A stretch of DNA of 28,437 nucleotides from a virus, in IMG/VR virus record IMGVR_UViG_3300031857_001037, positions 1 through 28,437 of that record. The stretch is one strand, 5' to 3'. The position numbers and the translations under genes are program-made. The notes under the pieces were generated by a model. The model did no database searches. It saw nothing but the letters and a program-made list of their open reading frames with translations, and was not told the origin of the DNA. Positions 22,143-28,437 of the stretch are shown here, one piece after another; the first letter of the stretch is position 1; the number at the start of each line of letters is the position of its first letter.

Positions 22143-23294
22143 TTATCTGTTCTTAAGACCTTTGCGGGAGAGTACGGAAGCGTACTGCTCCATGATTGGA
22201 TTGTGTGATGTTTGTTCCTGCTCTTGAAGATTCTCTTCAGTTTCGCCGCTGTCAAGGACGATCTCCTCGACAAGATCCATTGAAGCCGATGCTGGCTTCC
22301 TTATACGACGAGCATTTCCAAAGTATGATTCCTTGAGGACTGCGAGTTTCTCCTCGAATAGTTCCTCTGAATCAAACTCAATGCCTTCTGCAAGAGTGCG
22401 TAGTTTCTCAACCTGAGTATCGGCTAGACCATCGCAGTACGACTCAAAGATGTCATCGCAGCGAAGGGCAAGGATTTCCTTGCGGAGAGCAAGGTTCTCG
22501 TTGACTTGCTCGTTGACTTCGTCGCGGAGTTGATCGTTCTCATCGGAGAGATCGTCAATTAGATCAACCTTCTCCTCGGGAACCTGCACATAGTTCTCCT
22601 CAAAGACATCGCGGATGCCCTGTAGGAAGTTCTCTGCGATCTCGGTCTTGATGCCTGTCTCGACAGCAAGACGGTTCTCCTTCATCCATTCCTCGGCAAT
22701 GTACGAGATGTAGTCATTGACGCGGCTGGAGAGTTCATCAAGAATCTTCTCGGTGTTCTCTTCAATTGTCTTCTCATAGGCTTCCTCAAGACGAGTAACG
22801 ATTGCATCGTAACGCTCATTGATTGCAGCCTCAAAGACAGCGACTGCCTTCGTCTTGAAGTCTTCGGAGAGTTCCTCTCCTTCGAACATGGCAGTCATAT
22901 GCTCCTTCACTGTGAAGTCGCTCTTATCGGGAATCTTTGCCTTGCCAATGAAAGGCATCTTTGAGGAGATGGTGGCGCGGTTCTTTCCTTCAAGACCATC
23001 AGTGGTTTGCCACTTCTTGATCTTGCCACCACCAAAGTCAGTGTCGGTGTCGCTGGTTGCAACAACCTCATACTGCTCGGATACCTCGTCCTCATCTTCA
23101 TCGGACTCTTCATCCTCATCGATGAGTTCTTCATCGTCGTCAAAGTCCTCTTCCTCTTCGGAGATTTCTTCTTCGTCGGCTTCTAGTTCGTCCTCATCAT
23201 CGACAAACTCATCCTCATCAACTTCTTCTTCGTTGACGAGAGTGGTGTCTTCAAGGATCTCTTCTTCTTCGAAAAACTCTTCTGGCTGTGGCAT
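22143..23294 (-). CDS. 22: Prohead scaffold (core) protein gp22
   Basis: A 383-residue scaffold that fills the prohead and is later cut by gp21. The first 76 residues contain 48 Asp or Glu and no Lys or Arg. From about 110 on the protein is helical and coiled-coil-like (for example the VDLIDDLSDENDQLRDEVNE segment), typical of gp22. It is longer than T4 gp22 (269 residues), as in marine relatives. The frame is open to 23363 but I choose the ATG at 23294: AAGGAG lies 6 bases upstream and the longer version would overlap gp21. Its place between gp21 and gp23 is the T4 order. Confidence 0.93.
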   Translation of the reverse strand: MPQPEEFFEEEEILEDTTLVNEEEVDEDEFVDDEDELEADEEEISEEEEDFDDDEELIDEDEESDEDEDEVSEQYEVVATSDTDTDFGGGKIKKWQTTDGLEGKNRATISSKMPFIGKAKIPDKSDFTVKEHMTAMFEGEELSEDFKTKAVAVFEAAINERYDAIVTRLEEAYEKTIEENTEKILDELSSRVNDYISYIAEEWMKENRLAVETGIKTEIAENFLQGIRDVFEENYVQVPEEKVDLIDDLSDENDQLRDEVNEQVNENLALRKEILALRCDDIFESYCDGLADTQVEKLRTLAEGIEFDSEELFEEKLAVLKESYFGNARRIRKPASASMDLVEEIVLDSGETEENLQEQEQTSHNPIMEQYASVLSRKGLKNR

Positions 23295-23316
23295 TAGAAT
23301 CTCCTTTATCTTCCCA

Positions 23317-23324
23317 TATGTATA
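23317..23324 (-). promoter_or_regulatory. Late-promoter-like motif TATACATA before gp22
   Basis: On the minus strand TATACATA matches seven of eight bases of the T4 late element TATAAATA. It is 22 bases before the chosen gp22 start and upstream of its AAGGAG site, a normal late-promoter geometry. Confidence 0.5.
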
Positions 23325-23328
23325 AAAG

Positions 23329-23976
23329 TTAAAGTTTGGAAATGAAGTCCTTGAAGACTTCAAACTTTGCTTCTTCTAGTTTTCTTGAACTTGCCTTCTT
23401 GATGGTGTTCTTGTAGGAAGCAATGTGCCTCTCAGCAAGAACTCCATTGTTCCATACCCATTCCTTGCCTTCCATGATGCCATTTACAAAGGCATTTGGG
23501 GCTGAGGGATCGGCTACGATATCTACGGTGGCAAGGCTGAAATCGTCCTGCACTTCGTTGATTCCATTGACTTGCTTCAAGGAACCCATGCCACGGGATG
23601 ATACGCCAAGGCGAACACCCTCATCGATTAGGTTCTGAACGATCTTTCCGTATGGGGTATCAAGAATCTTTGCTTTGCCATAGACAGTGGTTCCATCCAT
23701 CTTCATTTCCTTGATGATGTGAGAAGTCCTGTCGAGGTTGATACCTGGTCCTTCGGGGTGTCCAAGTTCGCCAAGAGAACGGCTAGTCTTGATGTACTTG
23801 TCATTGTATCTACCGACTTCACGCTCCATGATGGGCTTGCGGTAGATTCTGCCGTTGTTGTTAACTTTTTCGGACTCCATGAAGATGCCACGAATGAAGT
23901 AGTTCTTCTTTCCTCCACCTGCGTCCTCAGAGAGGGTCTGAATGTTGTCTTCAGTATGTTCGGTGATCAGTAGCAT
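23329..23976 (-). CDS. 21: Prohead protease gp21
   Basis: A 215-residue serine protease of the herpesvirus-assemblin-like fold that cleaves scaffold and capsid proteins during head maturation. The expected catalytic residues are visible: His73 in LGHPEG, Ser126 or Ser127 in GVSSRG, and an acidic partner in DIVADPSAPNAF (152-163). Length matches T4 gp21 (212). A TAAAGGAGC ribosome-binding site overlaps the upstream gene's stop region. Confidence 0.97.
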   Translation of the reverse strand: MLLITEHTEDNIQTLSEDAGGGKKNYFIRGIFMESEKVNNNGRIYRKPIMEREVGRYNDKYIKTSRSLGELGHPEGPGINLDRTSHIIKEMKMDGTTVYGKAKILDTPYGKIVQNLIDEGVRLGVSSRGMGSLKQVNGINEVQDDFSLATVDIVADPSAPNAFVNGIMEGKEWVWNNGVLAERHIASYKNTIKKASSRKLEEAKFEVFKDFISKL

Positions 23977-23987
23977 CTTTGGCTCCT

Positions 23988-24362
23988 TTAGCGGTACATG
24001 CCCTTGTTCTTGGTCTTTGCTGCTTGTGCGGGAGTCAAGTTGCCAGACTTGACGGCTGCATTGATGCGGGAACCAAGGACTTCATCCTTGGGAGTCTCCA
24101 CCGTGCCATCCTTGTCATAGTCCTTGCTAACCTTCTTCTTTGGCTTGGTTGGCAATGTGCCACCGCTATAGCGATTGGCAGACATCTGACCTTCATTCAT
24201 TTCCTCGCAGTCATCGCAACCAAATAGATTTGCACCGACTTCCTGCTTGGCATCTTCAAGTTTATCCGTGACAGCCATATAGATCAGGTTGTTTGTTATT
24301 TCCTTGGCACTGACGAAATCCTCGTCAATTATGGACTTGATAAGATCGTGTGATGGACTCAT
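23988..24362 (-). CDS. Prohead core protein, gp67-like
   Basis: A 124-residue protein in the place of the small core genes gp67/gp68 between portal and protease in T4. The start DLIKSIIDEDFVSAKEITNNLIYMAVTDKLEDAKQEVGANLFG is a helix pattern common to core proteins of marine T4-like phages. After it come a CDDCEE segment and a Lys-rich, low-complexity tail ending NKGMYR. It probably joins gp22 in the scaffold. A GGAGAG site precedes the ATG and a CTAAATA motif overlaps the end of gp20 just upstream. Assignment is by position and N-terminal pattern. Confidence 0.7.
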   Translation of the reverse strand: MSPSHDLIKSIIDEDFVSAKEITNNLIYMAVTDKLEDAKQEVGANLFGCDDCEEMNEGQMSANRYSGGTLPTKPKKKVSKDYDKDGTVETPKDEVLGSRINAAVKSGNLTPAQAAKTKNKGMYR

Positions 24363-24384
24363 ATGGTTCTCTCCAATTGATTTA

Positions 24385-24393
24385 GATATTTAG
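24385..24393 (-). promoter_or_regulatory. Late-promoter-like motif CTAAATATC
   Basis: On the minus strand CCTAAATATC shares its first nine bases with the motif at 15114-15106. It includes the TAA stop of gp20 and lies 23 bases before the start of the core-protein gene, upstream of the GGAGAG ribosome-binding site. Confidence 0.42.
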
Positions 24394-26066
24394 GATTTCT
24401 TCTTCTCTGACTTCTGTGGCTTCTTTTCCTCGGGTGGAGCCATCTGTGCTTGCATCTGCATCTGCTGCATCTGCTGCTGCATCTGAATGTCACCCGTCAT
24501 TTGCTGAGTAGTTGCCTGAGTTGTGACTGCTGTTGGAACATTAGACTGAGGATTTGCTTGCATTTCCATTGCAATCTCGTTCTCAACATCCGCAATTTCC
24601 TCATCGGTCATGCGAAGAATGACCTTCTGAATGTATCTCTTGGAGAAATACTTTCCGATATGAGCATCGGCAGAGGTGGCAAGATTCAACCTATTGGTCA
24701 TGATCTCGTTTTCCTTTGCCTCAGTGAAGTATGAGTCCTTGCGGAAATTGAACTTGATGTGGGGATACAGATATTCCCAATCGTCCTTTGTCATGACTCC
24801 CTTGAGAATCAACTGAGTCTTCAGAAGTTCGCGGAAAAGTTCGGAGAACTTCTTGCGTAGACGCTCAATGAATCTGAAGAACTTCAGTTCATCGCGAGTG
24901 ATCTCTGCCTGTCTGCCCATGTTGAAGCCGTTCTGATCGGTCTCAAGGCGAGAGAAAGGAACATTGAGGGACTTGTAAAGTTTCTTCTGAAAGTACAGAA
25001 CATCGTCCATCTGCCCAAGGTTCTGACCACCTGGCAGTGTGGTGATCTCAGTTCCCTTGCCACCTTCGCGGCGAGGAAGCCAGAAGTCCTCAAGCATCGT
25101 CATGTGCCTACGCTCATCCTTCAGTTCACCTGTGGATGCATCATAGACCAACTTGTTGCGATAGCGGTTCATGATCTCCTTAAGGTACTGCTCTGCCTTT
25201 GCCTTCGGGAGATTTCCGACATCGATGTAGAAGACTCTGCGCTCGGGCGCGCGAGAGAGACGATAGATGACAAGGGCATCCTCGACCATCTTCAACTGAT
25301 TCATTGGCTTTAGAGCCTTATGAATGTATGAGAGAACTCTCTTCTTGCCAGCATCGAACAGCCCACTGTGGATATAGCAGATTGAATCTGTGGCTATCTT
25401 CACTCCCTTGAGAGGTGTGGCAGGGGTATATGCCGCAGTCGATGTGATTGTTTCCTCGCGCTCATTGTAGATGAAGAACTCGTCTACGCCTGCAACGACA
25501 TCTGCATTCGTCTTCTTGTCCTTCTTCTTGACTACATTTCGCACCTTGCGAATGTTCGTGGCTTCGATTGGACGCAACTCCACAAGACCATTGTTCGGAT
25601 TGTCCTTGTCTACGATCTTATGATAGTAGAGTCTTCCATCAATGTACCACTTGCGAAATATCTCATAACCCTTGTCTTGGAACTTCAGAAGCCGCAGGAT
25701 TTCATCGAACTCTCCTTCGATCTTTTCCTTGATCTTGGGAGAGATGCGCTTTTGATCGATGTCTATCTCAACAGGTCGATTTGTGTCATCATAGACGATT
25801 GCTTCATCACAGATATCCGCGATTGCCATCTCCACCTCGGGGTAGAGTGCCATCTCGCGGTATTTGCGAATCATATCGCTGGTAGCCTTGATGCCACCAT
25901 CGAAATCCATGTATGAACTGAAGTAGACTCCCGATGCAACGGGTAAAGCCCCATCATCATAGGCAGGAGGGGCAAATGAGGCATTTGCCGTCAAATCCTC
26001 CTGCTTCTCTGTCGGGGCTACCTTGCCAGCACGGCTTATAGAATAACCAAAAAGTTCAAGTGCCAT
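24390..26066 (-). CDS. 20: Portal protein gp20
   Basis: A 558-residue portal subunit. Twelve copies form the vertex through which DNA is packaged and to which the tail joins. Well-conserved stretches include RKYREMALYPEVEMAIADICDEAIV, the FRKWYIDGRLYYHKI region, RLSRAPERRVFYIDVGNLPK and LPGGQNLGQMDDVLYFQKKLYKSLNVPFSRL, which are standard gp20 markers. Length is near T4 gp20 (524). The last 50 residues are a Gln/Met-rich low-complexity stretch and a Lys-rich end, likely flexible. The ATG at 26066 has GGAGAG upstream and is 21 bases after gp19. Confidence 0.98.
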   Translation of the reverse strand: MALELFGYSISRAGKVAPTEKQEDLTANASFAPPAYDDGALPVASGVYFSSYMDFDGGIKATSDMIRKYREMALYPEVEMAIADICDEAIVYDDTNRPVEIDIDQKRISPKIKEKIEGEFDEILRLLKFQDKGYEIFRKWYIDGRLYYHKIVDKDNPNNGLVELRPIEATNIRKVRNVVKKKDKKTNADVVAGVDEFFIYNEREETITSTAAYTPATPLKGVKIATDSICYIHSGLFDAGKKRVLSYIHKALKPMNQLKMVEDALVIYRLSRAPERRVFYIDVGNLPKAKAEQYLKEIMNRYRNKLVYDASTGELKDERRHMTMLEDFWLPRREGGKGTEITTLPGGQNLGQMDDVLYFQKKLYKSLNVPFSRLETDQNGFNMGRQAEITRDELKFFRFIERLRKKFSELFRELLKTQLILKGVMTKDDWEYLYPHIKFNFRKDSYFTEAKENEIMTNRLNLATSADAHIGKYFSKRYIQKVILRMTDEEIADVENEIAMEMQANPQSNVPTAVTTQATTQQMTGDIQMQQQMQQMQMQAQMAPPEEKKPQKSEKKKS

Positions 26067-26087
26067 ACATCTCTCCGATAAAAGTCA

Positions 26088-26657
26088 TCAACCACCAGGA
26101 GTAAGTTGCGTAAGTGTTGGGAGCGGCGTTGCGTCAGGCGTACCAGTATTCGATGTGAAGTACGAGTATGAAAGAGTGACTGAGAACTCCTCAATCTGAT
26201 CCGTTGCATCGTAACTTAGATCGATTGGCGAGATGTCCGTTGGGAAGCATCCGACAAGGGTATATGCCTTGACAGGCTTTCCTGTTCTGTCGAGTTGATT
26301 GACAGTCCAATCGCAGAAGATTGGCTGCGAGAAGTTCACGAACTCGTTTGCGGCGACATTTCTCTGCATGGACTGAATACCATCGACCCAAAGTTCAAAC
26401 AGAGTTCTCAACTGGAACTTGTTGTCATTGTAGATCGATATCGTCCAATCGGAGAATACGCGGTCTCCAGGAACCTTGAGCCTACGACCACGATAAGGAA
26501 CTTCGATGGTTCCCAAAGCGGTTCCTGGCAAGGATGCTGCCCGTACAAGGAATGGAGTCAGTGGGCTTTCGGTTCCACCGATTCTTCCTTGAACCTCAAA
26601 CAGCGTTGGCTTAACTCCTGCTCCAGTGAATGAGTTGGCGAAATTTCTGATGTTCAT
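26088..26657 (-). CDS. 19: Tail tube protein gp19
   Basis: A 189-residue tail tube subunit; stacked hexamer rings make the inner tube through which DNA passes. The N-terminus (RPTLFEVQG-like strand), the AASLPGTALGTIEVPYRGRRLKVPGDRVFSDWTISIYND block (41-80) and the end SPIDLSYDATDQIEEFSVTLSYSYF match the gp19 family. Length is near T4 gp19 (163) plus a short C-terminal Pro/Thr tail. An AGGGAG site precedes its ATG. Order sheath-tube-portal is as in T4. Confidence 0.96.
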   Translation of the reverse strand: MNIRNFANSFTGAGVKPTLFEVQGRIGGTESPLTPFLVRAASLPGTALGTIEVPYRGRRLKVPGDRVFSDWTISIYNDNKFQLRTLFELWVDGIQSMQRNVAANEFVNFSQPIFCDWTVNQLDRTGKPVKAYTLVGCFPTDISPIDLSYDATDQIEEFSVTLSYSYFTSNTGTPDATPLPTLTQLTPGG

Positions 26658-26678
26658 CCTAGTGTCTCCCTCTTACCC

Positions 26679-26687
26679 TATTTATTC
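26679..26687 (-). promoter_or_regulatory. Late-promoter-like motif GAATAAATA before gp19
   Basis: On the minus strand AATAAATA matches seven of eight bases of TATAAATA. It overlaps the sheath gene's TAA stop and is 22 bases before the tube start, a good late-promoter position. Confidence 0.5.
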
Positions 26688-28437
26688 GATTGTTGTTAGA
26701 TTTTGATCGGATCTTGTGGCAATGAAGTTCAACTGAATGAAGTTGATGGACTTCAATGGCTTGATGTAGATGTCCGCAACGAATTGATTTGCATCTCTTA
26801 CAGCAGCGGTGTTGTTTGTTTCATCACATACAACCTTGAAGTCCGCGATAGCCCTTCTACCCGCAAGGCTTGCAAGGAATGGTCCTACAAGATTGCGGAA
26901 CTGCGAGCGCGTGAACTCATCATTGAACTCAAAGAGTGAATACTTGGCAGACCTTGCTATTGCCTTCTCTATGGCAATGAAGACCCTGCGTACATTGATG
27001 CGGTCGAATGCACTTGGCTTGGAAAGCAATGTCTTGTCTCCAAGAAGAACATTTCCGCCGCCATCATTGAAGTTCACGAAGAAGTTGATCTGATTCTTAT
27101 AGAGTTCATCGCGATCAGCCTTTGTGAAGTTGGTCTCAAGCCTGAGAGCATTCTTGAGATTGCCTCTTGCAAATCCTGCGGGAGACTCCCAATACTGCTC
27201 TTGACCACACATTATTCCCGCCACATCCGATGCAAGGGACATTCTCCTGATCTGTGCATTGAATGCATCAAAGTAGAGTTTTCTTCCTGCCACAAGAACT
27301 GTATAGGAGTTTGATGGCAACTGTAGACCACTCTTGCGGTAGTTGATTGCATTGTTTGCGATATAAGATGATTGCTTGCTTGATGATGCAAGAGGTGGAG
27401 TTGGGATCACCAGTATGGTGTCCTTTCTTGGCTGTATTACCGTGTCATAGATCAATTGCTCTACGGTGGTCAAGTCTCCGCTCTGATCATCGGTTACGCT
27501 TGACTCAGGCAAGAATAGAACATCAGCGGCATCATCATCATTGAGGAAGATTGAGTATCCATCTGCAAGTTCCTCAGCAGAGACTGCATTGACACTCGAC
27601 TCTCCATAATCAAATGATGTATCATAGAAGCCAGTGCGGTTATATGTTACGCCTTCGAAACTATATCTTGTATAGATGTCTCCAAATGCCGTGGTTGCAG
27701 GTGAATCATAGTTTCCACCACCAGTGAAACCAAATGGCTTAGTCATGTAGACATAACGAGAGTTCTGATTGATATAGTCCTTGTAGTAGATCGGCTGACC
27801 ATCAAGGTTCTTTGCATCGACTGCCTTTGACAGCAGTTCGAACTTCTCAAGGATTCCTCCTCTTGGTCCAAACTTTCCACCAAAGTCAACGACTGCAATG
27901 CTGATCTCATCATTGCTTCCGCCAACTGCCTCTGCGTACCTTGAGGTTCCTGGCATCTTGTCAAAGATGCGAGTTGATTCGTATGACTCTTCGAATGTGG
28001 TTGTGGAGGTTCCTTGGAAATCTCCAAGTTGAACTATTCCATTTCCAAAGTTTCTTCGGATGCCTGTTAGACCGCCTTCAGAATCAAAGTTAATCGCAGC
28101 GGTTCCAAGCATACCAGAATCATCTTTAGTCCTGACTATTCTTGTGCCTGTGATTCCGATGAGATTAGACCAACCAAGACCATTTCCAGCAGCGACAGCA
28201 TCAATCAGATTTCCGACCCCACTCCATACATTCGTATATTGCCACAGTCTTCGACCAGCATCATATTCTGGTGCTAAAGCAAATGGTTTACCGTATATGG
28301 TTGAATCAACATTGTTTGATTGTGTAGAAAATATACTTTTTCCCACAGAATCTAGTGTGCCGAAATTTGTTGGGAAATTTGGAAGCGCCTCTGCTGGTGA
28401 ATTAAGCGGAGCAGCAGTCCAAATCGTTTGTACACCA
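26682..28437 (-). CDS. 18: Contractile tail sheath protein gp18, 5' end cut off
   Basis: At least 584 residues of the sheath that contracts to drive the tube through the host envelope. The frame is open to the window edge: codons upstream of a GTG at 28346 read on as GVQTIWTAAPLNSPAEALPN with no stop, so the true start is outside the window. Sheath markers include QYWESPAGFARG, the DELYKNQINFFVNF segment, and the C-terminal NVRRVFIAIEKAIARSAKYSLFEFNDEFTRSQF and DANQFVADIYIKPLKSINFIQLNFIATR. T4 gp18 has 659 residues, so some 70 may be missing. Confidence 0.96.
   Translation of the reverse strand, partial: GVQTIWTAAPLNSPAEALPNFPTNFGTLDSVGKSIFSTQSNNVDSTIYGKPFALAPEYDAGRRLWQYTNVWSGVGNLIDAVAAGNGLGWSNLIGITGTRIVRTKDDSGMLGTAAINFDSEGGLTGIRRNFGNGIVQLGDFQGTSTTTFEESYESTRIFDKMPGTSRYAEAVGGSNDEISIAVVDFGGKFGPRGGILEKFELLSKAVDAKNLDGQPIYYKDYINQNSRYVYMTKPFGFTGGGNYDSPATTAFGDIYTRYSFEGVTYNRTGFYDTSFDYGESSVNAVSAEELADGYSIFLNDDDAADVLFLPESSVTDDQSGDLTTVEQLIYDTVIQPRKDTILVIPTPPLASSSKQSSYIANNAINYRKSGLQLPSNSYTVLVAGRKLYFDAFNAQIRRMSLASDVAGIMCGQEQYWESPAGFARGNLKNALRLETNFTKADRDELYKNQINFFVNFNDGGGNVLLGDKTLLSKPSAFDRINVRRVFIAIEKAIARSAKYSLFEFNDEFTRSQFRNLVGPFLASLAGRRAIADFKVVCDETNNTAAVRDANQFVADIYIKPLKSINFIQLNFIATRSDQNLTTIE

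Noticed and set aside
22819-23325. Plus-strand frame of 168 codons with a serine-rich stretch
   Set aside because: It is the antisense of the Asp/Glu-rich start of gp22 (GAA/GAT/GAG read backwards give Ser codons); no ribosome-binding site and no family pattern.
24441-24485. CTG/CAT-rich microrepeat
   Set aside because: It encodes the Gln/Met-rich C-terminal tail of the portal protein; simple low-complexity coding sequence, not a CRISPR or regulatory repeat.
28344-28346. GTG as start of the sheath gene
   Set aside because: The frame is open without a stop to the window edge and the upstream codons read as sensible protein, so the gene is truncated by the window.
1-28437. tRNA genes, CRISPR arrays, insertion sequences, integrase or attachment sites
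   Set aside because: I looked for them and saw none; the sequence is almost fully occupied by minus-strand protein genes.

Overview
The window is a compact piece of a T4-like (Tevenvirinae/Kyanoviridae-type) contractile-tailed phage genome. Every supported gene lies on the minus strand, so transcription runs from the high-coordinate end to the low end. The gene order is the one known from marine T4-like phages: gp18, gp19, gp20, core protein, gp21, gp22, gp23, a 'gp3-slot' tail gene, uvsY, uvsW, gp55, gp47, gp46, gp45, gp44, gp62, regA, gp43. There are no photosynthesis genes, tRNAs, integrases or insertion sequences. Base composition looks moderate (not strongly AT-rich), so a Pelagibacter host is not suggested. 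The host cannot be named from the sequence; an uncultured aquatic phage is the best guess, supported by domains that I know mainly from marine phages.

Region by region: (1) 28437-20670 is the head and tail module: tail sheath (cut by the window edge), tail tube, portal, prohead core protein, prohead protease, very acidic scaffold and major capsid protein, ending at a strong intrinsic terminator. (2) 20595-15118 holds a tube-fold tail protein, UvsY, a dCMP deaminase, UvsW helicase, a two-domain protein with an Sm-like start, the late sigma factor gp55 and the nuclease gp47. (3) 15088-9148 is a roughly 6 kb block inserted between gp47 and gp46. It has its own late-promoter-like motif, a three-domain fusion of orphan marine-phage domains, two tandem paralogous beta-rich proteins and a 1413-residue protein of unknown function that looks like a virion adhesin or polysaccharide-active protein. 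(4) 9112-4196 returns to replication and repair: a conserved phage protein, gp46, two small proteins, the sliding clamp and its loader. (5) 4154-1 contains RegA, then an accessory cassette (glycosyltransferase, dUTPase, DUF1599-type protein, GroES-like co-chaperonin, SpeD-like decarboxylase, DNA methyltransferase), then the first 13 codons of DNA polymerase gp43.

The genes work together as a replisome (gp43, gp44/62, gp45), a recombination and end-processing set (gp46/47, UvsY, UvsW), a late-transcription switch (gp55 with clamp gp45) and the capsid/tail assembly set it turns on. Most neighbours overlap by 1 or 4 bases, indicating translational coupling. The most unusual points are the late adhesin-like operon inside the recombination-gene cluster, promoter elements placed so close to ATG codons that leaderless messages are implied, and a hairpin that covers the ribosome-binding site of gp43.
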